Positions 36,343 to 43,913 of a stretch of DNA of 56,327 nucleotides are shown one piece after another. Source of the stretch: Thermodesulfovibrio sp. Its GTDB lineage: Bacteria; Nitrospirota; Thermodesulfovibrionia; Thermodesulfovibrionales; Thermodesulfovibrionaceae. Location of the stretch: assembly GCA_020725335.1 (NCBI GenBank), contig DYFF01000009.1, forward strand, positions 1 to 56,327, given 5' to 3'. Each line of letters opens with the position of its first letter. Position 1 is the first letter of the stretch. Under the pieces are notes generated by a model. It was not told the DNA's origin and searched no databases. It worked only from the letters and a program-made list of their open reading frames with translations. The position numbers and the translations under genes were made by a program.

Positions 36343-37077
36343 ACTTCTTTGTCTTAAAACTTCAAATAATAAAATAGAAGTTGCTGCTGATACATTTAGA
36401 GAATTTATTTTACCTTTCATTGGTATCTTAACTTTTTCATCACAATGAGACAAAACAGTTTGTCTTATTCCCTTCCCTTCAGAACCTACAACTAAAGCAA
36501 TGGGTTGCTTGAAATCACTCTCCCAAAGAACATTGACACCTGATGCTTCAGCTCCAATAACTCTAATTCCCTCCTCTTTAAGCTGTTTTATCGCGTATTT
36601 TATATTATTTATCTCAACAAGCTTTACGTGCCATGCAGCACCAGCAGATGATTTCCAGACAGATGGAACAATTCCTGCTGAACGCCTTTCTTGATAAATT
36701 ACTGCATGAACACCAGCTGCATCAGCAACTCTTAAGATTGCGCCAAAGTTCTGAGGGTCTTCAATAAGGTCAAGAATGAGGAAAAAAGCAGGTTCTTTTT
36801 TCTCTTTAGGAATTTCTAAGGCTTCATCAAGAGATATGGTCTTCTTTATTTTAACTTTAGCAAAAACTCCTTGATGTACACCTTTTACTGTTCTGTCAAT
36901 AAATGAAGCATCTACGATTTTTATTGGTATTGAGTAATGCTCAGCTAACGCAACAATTTTTGAAAGTTTTTTCACTCTATCTTTTGATATGTAAACTTCT
37001 TTGATTGCATCTTTTATCTTAAAGGCTTCCTCTACAGGATTAACTCCATAAATATATATTAAATTTTTACTTTCCAT
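36328..37077 (-). CDS. rlmB: 23S rRNA (guanosine2251-2'-O)-methyltransferase, TrmH/SpoU family
   Basis: 249 residues. N-terminal L30e-like substrate-binding domain (IYIYGVNPVEEAFK) and C-terminal SPOUT knot. The three motifs are LDLIEDPQNFGAILRVADAAG, VVGSEGKGI and NSLNVSAATSILLFE. It fits RlmB-type enzymes modifying 23S rRNA. It overlaps cysS by 19 bases; cysS-rlmB is a frequent pair. Confidence 0.9.
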   Translation of the reverse strand: MESKNLIYIYGVNPVEEAFKIKDAIKEVYISKDRVKKLSKIVALAEHYSIPIKIVDASFIDRTVKGVHQGVFAKVKIKKTISLDEALEIPKEKKEPAFFLILDLIEDPQNFGAILRVADAAGVHAVIYQERRSAGIVPSVWKSSAGAAWHVKLVEINNIKYAIKQLKEEGIRVIGAEASGVNVLWESDFKQPIALVVGSEGKGIRQTVLSHCDEKVKIPMKGKINSLNVSAATSILLFEVLRQRSLFSE

Positions 37078-38513
37078 ACTGTCTTGTCAGGTTTATCCTC
37101 GAGAATAATTCCCTTTTTAAAAAGTTCATTTCTAATCTCATCAGCTCTCTGCCAGTTCTTCTCTCTTCTTGCCTGTGCTCGTTCAAAAATGAGTTTTTCT
37201 ATTTCATCCTCTGTTATGTCTATTTCCCTCAATTTAAGTAAATCTCTATACCAATCAATTGCTTTTCTTTGAAAAAGATTTAAAACTCCTCCAAGCTCTC
37301 TAAGAGCTCTTTCAGATTCTTTGATAAGGCAAATCTCTTCTTCTCCCGAAGGCTTTTTATCCATAAACCGATTTAATTCTTTGATAAATTCAAAGAGAAT
37401 ACCTATGGCTTTTGCTGTATTAAAGTCATCATCCAGTGCTTCCTCAAATTTCCCTTTCAAAGTATCAAAAAGAGGCTTTAATTCAAATACTATTCCTGAT
37501 GAACCTTTCTGAGAAACCTTAAGTTCCTCTATCCTAATTGAAGTGCTGTAAAATCTATCAAGCATAGCCTCTGCTTCTTTTATGTATTCATGGTCAAACT
37601 CTATAGGGCTACGATAATGACTTGAAAGAAGAAACAATCTTAAAGCCTCAGCATCATATCTTTCAAGAAGGTCTCTTATATTAAGCACATTTCCAAGAGA
37701 TTTTGACATCTTTTCCTTATTTATTGTCACAAAGCCATTATGAATCCAATATTTCGCAAAGGGCTTTCCAGTAAAAGCCTCTGACTGAGCAATTTCGTTT
37801 TCATGATGAGGGAATATAAGGTCAGCACCACCGCCATGAATATCAAGAGTTTGTCCAATATGCTTTATAGACATGGCAGTGCATTCAATATGCCAACCTG
37901 GTCTGCCTTTACCCCAAGGAGATTCCCACCAGGGTTCTCCAGGCTTTGATGCCTTCCATAGGGCAAAATCAAGAGGGCTTAGTTTTCTTTCATCTACCTC
38001 CACTCTCGCGCCATGCATGAGGTCTTCGATTTTCTTTTTGGACAGTTTCCCATAATCAGAGAACTTCTCAACAGCAAAATAAACACTTTTTGCCTCTCCT
38101 TCGTCAACAGCATAGGCATAACCTTTTTCAATAAGAGTATTTACGATTTCAATCATCTCAGTTATGTGTTCTGTTGCTTTTGGCTCAACATCAGCTCTTG
38201 TTATGCCTAATCTATCCATATCTTTATAATATTCTTCTGTATATTTTTCAGCTACTTCTTTCCATGATATACCTTCTTTATTTGCTCTATTTATGATTTT
38301 GTCATCAATGTCTGTAAAATTTCTTACAAATTTAACTTCATAGCCTTTGTATCTCAAATATCTTACAATTACATCAAAAACTACAGCACTTCTTGCATGT
38401 CCAATATGGCAAAGGTCATAAACTGTAACTCCGCAAGCATAAATTCCGACCTTTTTATCCTCTATAGGCTCAAAATCCTCAAGCCTTCCTGTAAGAGTAT
38501 TATAAACTTTCAT
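37059..38513 (-). CDS. cysS: Cysteinyl-tRNA synthetase
   Basis: 484 residues, class I synthetase. Zinc and HIGH region YACGVTVYDLCHIGHARSAVVFDV, the zinc ligand pattern GWHIECTAMS and HHENEIAQSEA, and the KMSKS loop NKEKMSKSLGN. C-terminal anticodon-binding domain ends in ARREKNWQRADEIRNEL. Start ATG 38513 follows AGGAGG. It may share a transcript with the ASKHA gene 56 bases upstream. Confidence 0.97.
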   Translation of the reverse strand: MKVYNTLTGRLEDFEPIEDKKVGIYACGVTVYDLCHIGHARSAVVFDVIVRYLRYKGYEVKFVRNFTDIDDKIINRANKEGISWKEVAEKYTEEYYKDMDRLGITRADVEPKATEHITEMIEIVNTLIEKGYAYAVDEGEAKSVYFAVEKFSDYGKLSKKKIEDLMHGARVEVDERKLSPLDFALWKASKPGEPWWESPWGKGRPGWHIECTAMSIKHIGQTLDIHGGGADLIFPHHENEIAQSEAFTGKPFAKYWIHNGFVTINKEKMSKSLGNVLNIRDLLERYDAEALRLFLLSSHYRSPIEFDHEYIKEAEAMLDRFYSTSIRIEELKVSQKGSSGIVFELKPLFDTLKGKFEEALDDDFNTAKAIGILFEFIKELNRFMDKKPSGEEEICLIKESERALRELGGVLNLFQRKAIDWYRDLLKLREIDITEDEIEKLIFERAQARREKNWQRADEIRNELFKKGIILEDKPDKTVWKVKI

Positions 38514-38569
38514 CTTCCCTCCTAAATTATTTTACGATAACTAAGGATAAAACAAGTTTTATTTTAAAA

Positions 38570-40384
38570 TTAATCGCTATGAATTTTAAATCTCTCTATA
38601 TCTGTATGAGGTAAAAAAAGGGCTGACACATATTCATCCATGAAAAGCTTTGACCGAGAAAGGTCTAAATAGGTCATTTTATGAGCAATCTCTTCTGCCT
38701 TATTTTTAAGGTCTCTACTTAAAAGACAGAGAATTGCACCAGTAAGTGAAGTGTTCCCAAGAAAAACAAATCTTTCATAACTAATATTTGGAAGCATTCC
38801 TATCTGAATCGCCTTTTTTACATCTAAGAACTCACCAAATCCTCCAGCAAGATAAACCTTTGATATATCATTTTCGTTAATTCCCACTTCTTGCAAAACA
38901 GTTAAAATCCCTGCATAAATTGCCGCCTTTGCTCGAATAATATTGTCAATATCTGCTTGAGAAATGTAGCAGTTTTCACTTATTAAAAATCTCAACTCTC
39001 CCTCTACTAAATCGACATATCTTGAAGAGTCTTGTAGCAATCTACCTTTTTGGTCAATTATTCCACTTTTAAAAAGTTCTGAAACTATATCAATCATTCC
39101 AGAACCGCAAATACCTATAGGGTCTACTTCCCCTATTACTTTAATTTCAAAGGTGTCTCTTTCCCTATCAAAGCTAAAGGCTTCTATAGCTCCTTCTGTA
39201 GCTCTCATTCCACAACTAATTCCGCTTCCTTCAAAACAGGGACCAGCAGATGTAGATGCTGTTACGAGCCAGTCTTTATTACCTACAACGATCTCTCCAT
39301 TTGTTCCTATGTCAATAAAAAGCCCAATTTCTTCATCCTTATAAATTTCTGTGGCTAACACTCCAGATACAATATCCCCTCCTACATAACCTGCCACAGA
39401 AGGCACTGTAAATAAGGGCACATTATTTTTAAGATTAACTCTGCCATCAGAAGCTCTCCATAGGGGATAATGATTGAAAACTGGAACATAAGGCTCTTCT
39501 CTTATGTATTTGGGATTTAATCCCCAGAAAAGATGACACATGGTAGTATTACCCGATATAACAACATATAAAATTTCACCATCTTTGTGTCTAATTAGTA
39601 ATGTATTTATTAGAGCATTTATGTCATTCACAATGGATTTTCTCAAATTTTCCAATCCTTTAGGATTTTCTATTGCATAGACAATTCTTGTTATAACATC
39701 ATCTCCATAGGCAATCTGGGAGTTATAGCAACTGGCAACATCAATTATTTCTCCCTTTTCCATATCAATCAATGCAAGAGCAACCGTTGTAGTTCCAATG
39801 TCTAAGGCTAAAGCATAAATTTTCTCTTCTGTCTCAAGAAAGCTAATAATTTCATCATCTTGTGTTGCCACATTGATACTCCATCTCTTCTGTCTTAAAT
39901 AATCTGCAAGTTGCTCCCCATCTTTTCTTGTTATTTTAAGCTTCCTTCCGATTGCTTCCAGCAATCTATCAAAATCTGCCCGAGAATCCTCTATTGTAGG
40001 AGGAGTAACTGAAAGATTTAATCTCTTAACCAAAGGTTGAAATAACTGAACATTTTTAGAAAAAATTTTTCTTACTATGTCTGCCTTTACCTTTGATATT
40101 CTCTCACTTACTGTTATAAGCTTCTGAGGGATTTCAACTAAAATATCCCCCTCTGGATAACTCTGACAGGCAAGGATATATCCATCCTTTTTTTCAATCT
40201 CTGTCACACCAAAATATGACCTTGAAGTTACTTTTCCCTCTAAAATTCTTACCTTACACCTTCCACAACTTCCTTTGCCTCCGCAGGAAACAGGAAGATA
40301 AACATTATTATGCTGCAAAGCCTCAAGAATACTTTGTCCATAAGTGTCAAAAACTTCACCACGATTTGTTCTTATCTTAAACAT
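38570..40384 (-). CDS. ASKHA-domain [2Fe-2S] ferredoxin protein (RACo-like corrinoid activator)
   Basis: 604 residues. The N-terminal plant-type ferredoxin domain has Cys34, 40, 43 and 73 (SCGGKGSCGRC then LAC). A linker is followed by an ASKHA ATPase domain with ALDIGTTTVALALID, IDIGTNGEIVVG and YLAGGFGEFLDVKKA. This is the layout of RACo, the reductive activator of corrinoid Fe-S protein or methyltransferases. Activators use ATP to push an electron onto Co(II). No corrinoid protein is adjacent. No Shine-Dalgarno; TATAAT lies 8 bases before ATG. It is divergent from the GT9 gene with only 16 bases between start codons. Confidence 0.87.
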   Translation of the reverse strand: MFKIRTNRGEVFDTYGQSILEALQHNNVYLPVSCGGKGSCGRCKVRILEGKVTSRSYFGVTEIEKKDGYILACQSYPEGDILVEIPQKLITVSERISKVKADIVRKIFSKNVQLFQPLVKRLNLSVTPPTIEDSRADFDRLLEAIGRKLKITRKDGEQLADYLRQKRWSINVATQDDEIISFLETEEKIYALALDIGTTTVALALIDMEKGEIIDVASCYNSQIAYGDDVITRIVYAIENPKGLENLRKSIVNDINALINTLLIRHKDGEILYVVISGNTTMCHLFWGLNPKYIREEPYVPVFNHYPLWRASDGRVNLKNNVPLFTVPSVAGYVGGDIVSGVLATEIYKDEEIGLFIDIGTNGEIVVGNKDWLVTASTSAGPCFEGSGISCGMRATEGAIEAFSFDRERDTFEIKVIGEVDPIGICGSGMIDIVSELFKSGIIDQKGRLLQDSSRYVDLVEGELRFLISENCYISQADIDNIIRAKAAIYAGILTVLQEVGINENDISKVYLAGGFGEFLDVKKAIQIGMLPNISYERFVFLGNTSLTGAILCLLSRDLKNKAEEIAHKMTYLDLSRSKLFMDEYVSALFLPHTDIERFKIHSD

Positions 40385-40388
40385 GATT

Positions 40389-40398
40389 TAAAATTATA
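40389..40398. promoter_or_regulatory. Overlapping divergent -10 boxes in a 16-base intergenic region
   Basis: On the plus strand TAAAAT (40389-40394) lies 6 bases before ATG 40401. On the minus strand TATAAT (40398-40393) lies 8 bases before ATG 40384. The two boxes overlap. Any -35 element must lie inside the opposite gene. Confidence 0.45.
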
Positions 40399-40400
40399 TC

Positions 40401-41216
40401 ATGAAAGTTCTTATTTATCGCATGGGTGGCTTAGGTGACAGTCTTTTAATCTATCCAGTTCTTGAAGTGCTTACAAAAAAGGGATATGAGATAACTGTAT
40501 GGGGAAATTCTGAATACTTTTTACTTGCTAAAACTGCTAACTTATGTAAAACTGTCACATTTTATGAACCAAAAGGAAACTTTGATTTAAAAATAATATT
40601 TTCAGGAAACAAGGAGATTTTTAAATTTAAGGATAAATCAATCTATATAAAACCCATACCAGATGAAAAAATATGGATAGTTGATTATTATCTTAAAAAG
40701 CTTAATTTAAAAGGAGAATCCTTTTCAAAAACTTTGAATATTGCTTTTAATGTAAAAAAGACTCCTAATCTTTGTATAATTCATCCTGGAAGTGGCTCAA
40801 AAAAGAAAAATCCAGAAATAGTTTTTTTCTTAGAATTAGAAAATCTTCTTAAAACAAGAGGGTTCAATATTCTTTACATTCTCGGACCGGCTGAAAAGGA
40901 ACTGTCAAAATTTTATAAAAATTACCTTTACCTTGAAAATCCTCTTGATATGGCAAATACCCTTCTCAAAGCCTCTCTCTACATTGGACTTGACAGTGGA
41001 GTAAGTCATTTAAGTAGCTATCTTGGTATCCCTTCAATCATAATTTTTGGTCCTACAGACCCTCATATATGGCATCCAATAGGTGAAAATTTTTGGATGA
41101 TAAGATACGAAAACTGTCCTCCCTGTTATCCTAATATATGTGAAGAAAAAAAATGTTTAGAAAAGAATTTTTTAATTTTCAAATTAAAACCTATTTTAGA
41201 AAGATTTAGACAATAA
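40401..41216 (+). CDS. Glycosyltransferase family 9 (heptosyltransferase-like)
   Basis: 271 residues, shorter than typical GT9 enzymes (about 330-360). N-terminal VLIYRMGGLGDSLLIYPVL is the classic GT9 start. The C-terminal nucleotide-sugar site includes IIHPGSGSKKKN, YIGLDSGVSHLSSYLGIPSIIIFGPTDPHIWHPIG and NCPPCYPNICEEKKC. It likely adds a heptose-like sugar to LPS or a related glycan at the cytoplasmic face. Loss of length is in the N-terminal domain. Its stop is 88 bases before the glycan operon. Confidence 0.85.
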   Translation: MKVLIYRMGGLGDSLLIYPVLEVLTKKGYEITVWGNSEYFLLAKTANLCKTVTFYEPKGNFDLKIIFSGNKEIFKFKDKSIYIKPIPDEKIWIVDYYLKKLNLKGESFSKTLNIAFNVKKTPNLCIIHPGSGSKKKNPEIVFFLELENLLKTRGFNILYILGPAEKELSKFYKNYLYLENPLDMANTLLKASLYIGLDSGVSHLSSYLGIPSIIIFGPTDPHIWHPIGENFWMIRYENCPPCYPNICEEKKCLEKNFLIFKLKPILERFRQ

Positions 41217-41273
41217 TATTATAAAAGTAATCTTTTACTCAAAATTTTCACAAAATTGATTTTTAACTTCTAA

Positions 41274-41279
41274 TATAAT
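41274..41279 (+). promoter_or_regulatory. Putative -10 box of the exopolysaccharide operon
   Basis: TATAAT lies 25 bases before the TTG start at 41305 and is followed by AAAGGAG as the ribosome site. No convincing -35 is visible. It is the only clear promoter candidate for the five-gene set down to 48574. Confidence 0.45.
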
Positions 41280-41304
41280 AAAATGAAAATTAAAGGAGTA
41301 TTTT

Positions 41305-42504
41305 TTGACTATTACACTAATTTTAGTTATTTTTTTAATATTTTTTGTAACAATTTTGCTTATTATCTATGATATTGGTCGCAGATTAATAAAAAATTTT
41401 AAATACAAAAAACTTGATTTTTATAGATCAATTTATTTAAAAGAATTAGCTGAAAAATTTAATTCTTCAAGCGATATAGATCAATTTGTTAATTTTTATA
41501 AATTTCATCCAACTTCTCTTAGAGGACAAGCTTTGCAGGAGGTTCTAATAAAATTATCTCACAATTTTGAGGAAGAGGTTAAATTATTTTTTAAAAAATT
41601 AGGTTATCAAGAATATCATGAAAAAGCTATTTTTTCAAAAAATTCTATTAAGAGAGGGATAGCATTTAAAATTTTAGGAGATTTGAAAATACAAGACAGT
41701 AGTATAAAAATTATAAATACTATTAAAAATGAAAAAAATGAAAATATCTTATTAACAGCCTGTATGTCTCTTGTAAAGATTATTTCAGAATATCAAATAG
41801 AGGAGTTTTTAAAAATTTTAATTAATAAATCAGAAAATAATTTTTTATCATATAAAAGTGTTTCGTTAATTATGCTATCCCTTTTAGAGAGATTTAATAA
41901 ATCAGCAATTAATGTTTTAAAGAGAGAATTAAGCTCTGATAAAATTAATGATACTACTAAATCTATTTTTTTAGAAAGTCTATATTATATTGATTACGAA
42001 GATGATACATTAAAAGATATAGCCATTAAAAATCTATCGTCCGATAATCCTGAATTGATTGCAAAATCTTTAAAAATTATTAGTAAACTAAAAATTTCAG
42101 AAGATGACGTTGATTTTAGTAAAATCTTATATTTTCTTAATCATCCATTATGGTATATAAGATTAATGGCAATAAAAGCCCTAAAAAATGTCTTCAACGA
42201 AAAATTAATTGATAAAATGGTCCCGCTTTTGTCAGATAATGAATGGCCTGTAAGATTGGAAGCAGTTAATGTTCTATTTTCTCTTCCTATTAATATAGTT
42301 ATTAAAAAAATCCCTGAATGGTTAGATATAAAAGATAATTTTGCAAGAGATACTATAGTTGAATTTATTTTAAAACATAACTGGACGGATAAGTTCAATC
42401 ATATGATAGAAAAAGGAGATGCTAACTTGAAACAACAAATTACAGATATTTCCGTCATAATCAAAAATTATTATAATTTTAATTTTCCTATAGCTCAAAG
42501 TTAA
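41305..42504 (+). CDS. Membrane-anchored HEAT-repeat protein of the glycan operon
   Basis: 399 residues. Start TTG 41305 with AAAGGAG at 6 bases. One N-terminal membrane helix (about 2-25), then an alpha-alpha repeat solenoid. Repeats are visible as NHPLWYIRLMAIKALKNV, SDNEWPVRLEAVNVLFSL and earlier, more divergent units. It is anchored in the inner membrane with the solenoid probably cytoplasmic. First gene of the cluster; a processive GT2 follows after 14 bases. It is a plausible scaffold or regulator of the synthase. No enzyme motif was found. Confidence 0.75.
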   Translation: MTITLILVIFLIFFVTILLIIYDIGRRLIKNFKYKKLDFYRSIYLKELAEKFNSSSDIDQFVNFYKFHPTSLRGQALQEVLIKLSHNFEEEVKLFFKKLGYQEYHEKAIFSKNSIKRGIAFKILGDLKIQDSSIKIINTIKNEKNENILLTACMSLVKIISEYQIEEFLKILINKSENNFLSYKSVSLIMLSLLERFNKSAINVLKRELSSDKINDTTKSIFLESLYYIDYEDDTLKDIAIKNLSSDNPELIAKSLKIISKLKISEDDVDFSKILYFLNHPLWYIRLMAIKALKNVFNEKLIDKMVPLLSDNEWPVRLEAVNVLFSLPINIVIKKIPEWLDIKDNFARDTIVEFILKHNWTDKFNHMIEKGDANLKQQITDISVIIKNYYNFNFPIAQS

Positions 42505-42518
42505 TTCTGATAGAAATA

Positions 42519-43913
42519 TTGACAACTTTTATCATATTTTTTAATTATACTGTTGGATTTTACTATGTAATTTTAAATACCTGTTATACGATACTCCTAA
42601 CGTTGTCTCTAATAATGATATTAAAATATTTAAACCGACTTAAATATGCTCCTTTATATGAAATTATAAGATACTCATCAAGCCCTCCCATATCTATTAT
42701 TATTTCAGCTTATAATGAAGAAAATACAATAATAAATACAGTAAATTCAGCCAAAAAAGTTAACTATCCTTTTTTAGAAATAATAGTTGTTAATGATGGT
42801 TCCACTGATAAAACATTAGATTTACTCATAAAGAATTATAAACTTAAAAAATCAATATTTTTCATATATAGACAAAAAATTAAAACTACCAAAGTAAAAG
42901 GCCTATATTACTCTGAACTATATCCTAATCTGATAGTTATTGATAAGGAACAAACAGGTAAAGCCGATTCCTTAAATTGCGGAATTAATGTATCAAAAAG
43001 CCCTTATTTCTGTTCTGTAGACGCAGACAGTACTTTAGAAAAAGATGCTCTTCTAAGACTTACAAGAAAAATAGTAGAAAGTAGAACTCCTGTAATCGCT
43101 TTAGGTGGTGTTATTAGAATAGTGAATGGAATTAAAGTTGAAGATGAAGAAATAAAGAATATAGAACTTCCCCGAAAGTGCTTACCAGTGTTTCAAATCG
43201 TTGAATACATAAGAGGCTTTTTATTTGGAAGGTTAGGATGGGAGACATTAAAAGGAAGCTTTATTTTATCAGGAGCATTTACACTATTAAAAAAAGATGC
43301 TGTTATTGAAGTAGGAGGCTTCTTGCCTAATACTGTAACTGAAGACTTAGAAATAATAGCAAGACTTCACCAACATTATAGATTAAAAAAAGAACCTTAC
43401 TATATAGGTTTTATTCCAGATCCAGTATGTTGGACAGAAGTCCCAGAAAAAATTTCAATCTTAGGCAAACAAAGAAGAAGATGGCATCTTGGTCTTCTTC
43501 AAACTTTATGGATATATAGAAAAATGCTTTTTAATCCTAAGTTCGGGAAAATTGGCATGCTTGTAATGCCTTTTTATCTATTAGAAGCTTTAGGTGCAAT
43601 AATAGAAACTTTAGGATATCCAATAGTAATTTTATCCTATTTATTTGGACTCTTAAATATTCAATTTCTTATTTTATTTATTACATTGGCTATAGTCTAT
43701 GGAGTATTTCTCTCTGTGGGGGGAATTTTCCTGGAAGAAATGAGCTTTAAAAGATATCCAAAATGGTCGCATCTTTTTAGATTACTTATTTATGGGGTAT
43801 TAGAAAACTTCGGTTATAGACAATTAATAAGTCTTTTTAAATTTATGGCTACCTTCCAATTTTTATTTGGCTATAAAAAATGGGAATATGTACATAAAAA
43901 AGGAAAAAAATAA
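42519..43913 (+). CDS. Processive family-2 glycosyltransferase (BcsA/PgaC-like polysaccharide synthase)
   Basis: 464 residues, starting at TTG 42519 (start weakly supported). An N-terminal membrane segment (about 5-37) precedes the GT-A domain with DGSTD (93-97), D-x-D as DAD (168-170), TED (274-276) and QRRRW (318-322), the full D,D,D,QxxRW set of processive beta-glycan synthases. Three or four C-terminal helices (about 335-460) complete a transmembrane channel. It should polymerise an activated sugar while moving the chain across the inner membrane. Neighbouring deacetylase suggests an N-acetylhexosamine product such as a PNAG-like polymer. No PilZ domain or PgaD partner was recognised. Confidence 0.9.
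   Translation: MTTFIIFFNYTVGFYYVILNTCYTILLTLSLIMILKYLNRLKYAPLYEIIRYSSSPPISIIISAYNEENTIINTVNSAKKVNYPFLEIIVVNDGSTDKTLDLLIKNYKLKKSIFFIYRQKIKTTKVKGLYYSELYPNLIVIDKEQTGKADSLNCGINVSKSPYFCSVDADSTLEKDALLRLTRKIVESRTPVIALGGVIRIVNGIKVEDEEIKNIELPRKCLPVFQIVEYIRGFLFGRLGWETLKGSFILSGAFTLLKKDAVIEVGGFLPNTVTEDLEIIARLHQHYRLKKEPYYIGFIPDPVCWTEVPEKISILGKQRRRWHLGLLQTLWIYRKMLFNPKFGKIGMLVMPFYLLEALGAIIETLGYPIVILSYLFGLLNIQFLILFITLAIVYGVFLSVGGIFLEEMSFKRYPKWSHLFRLLIYGVLENFGYRQLISLFKFMATFQFLFGYKKWEYVHKKGKK

Noticed and set aside
41283-41372. ATG-started frame (MKIKGVFFDYYT...) before the HEAT gene
   Set aside because: It ends quickly in another frame. The AAAGGAG site is placed for TTG 41305, which opens the long HEAT-repeat frame.
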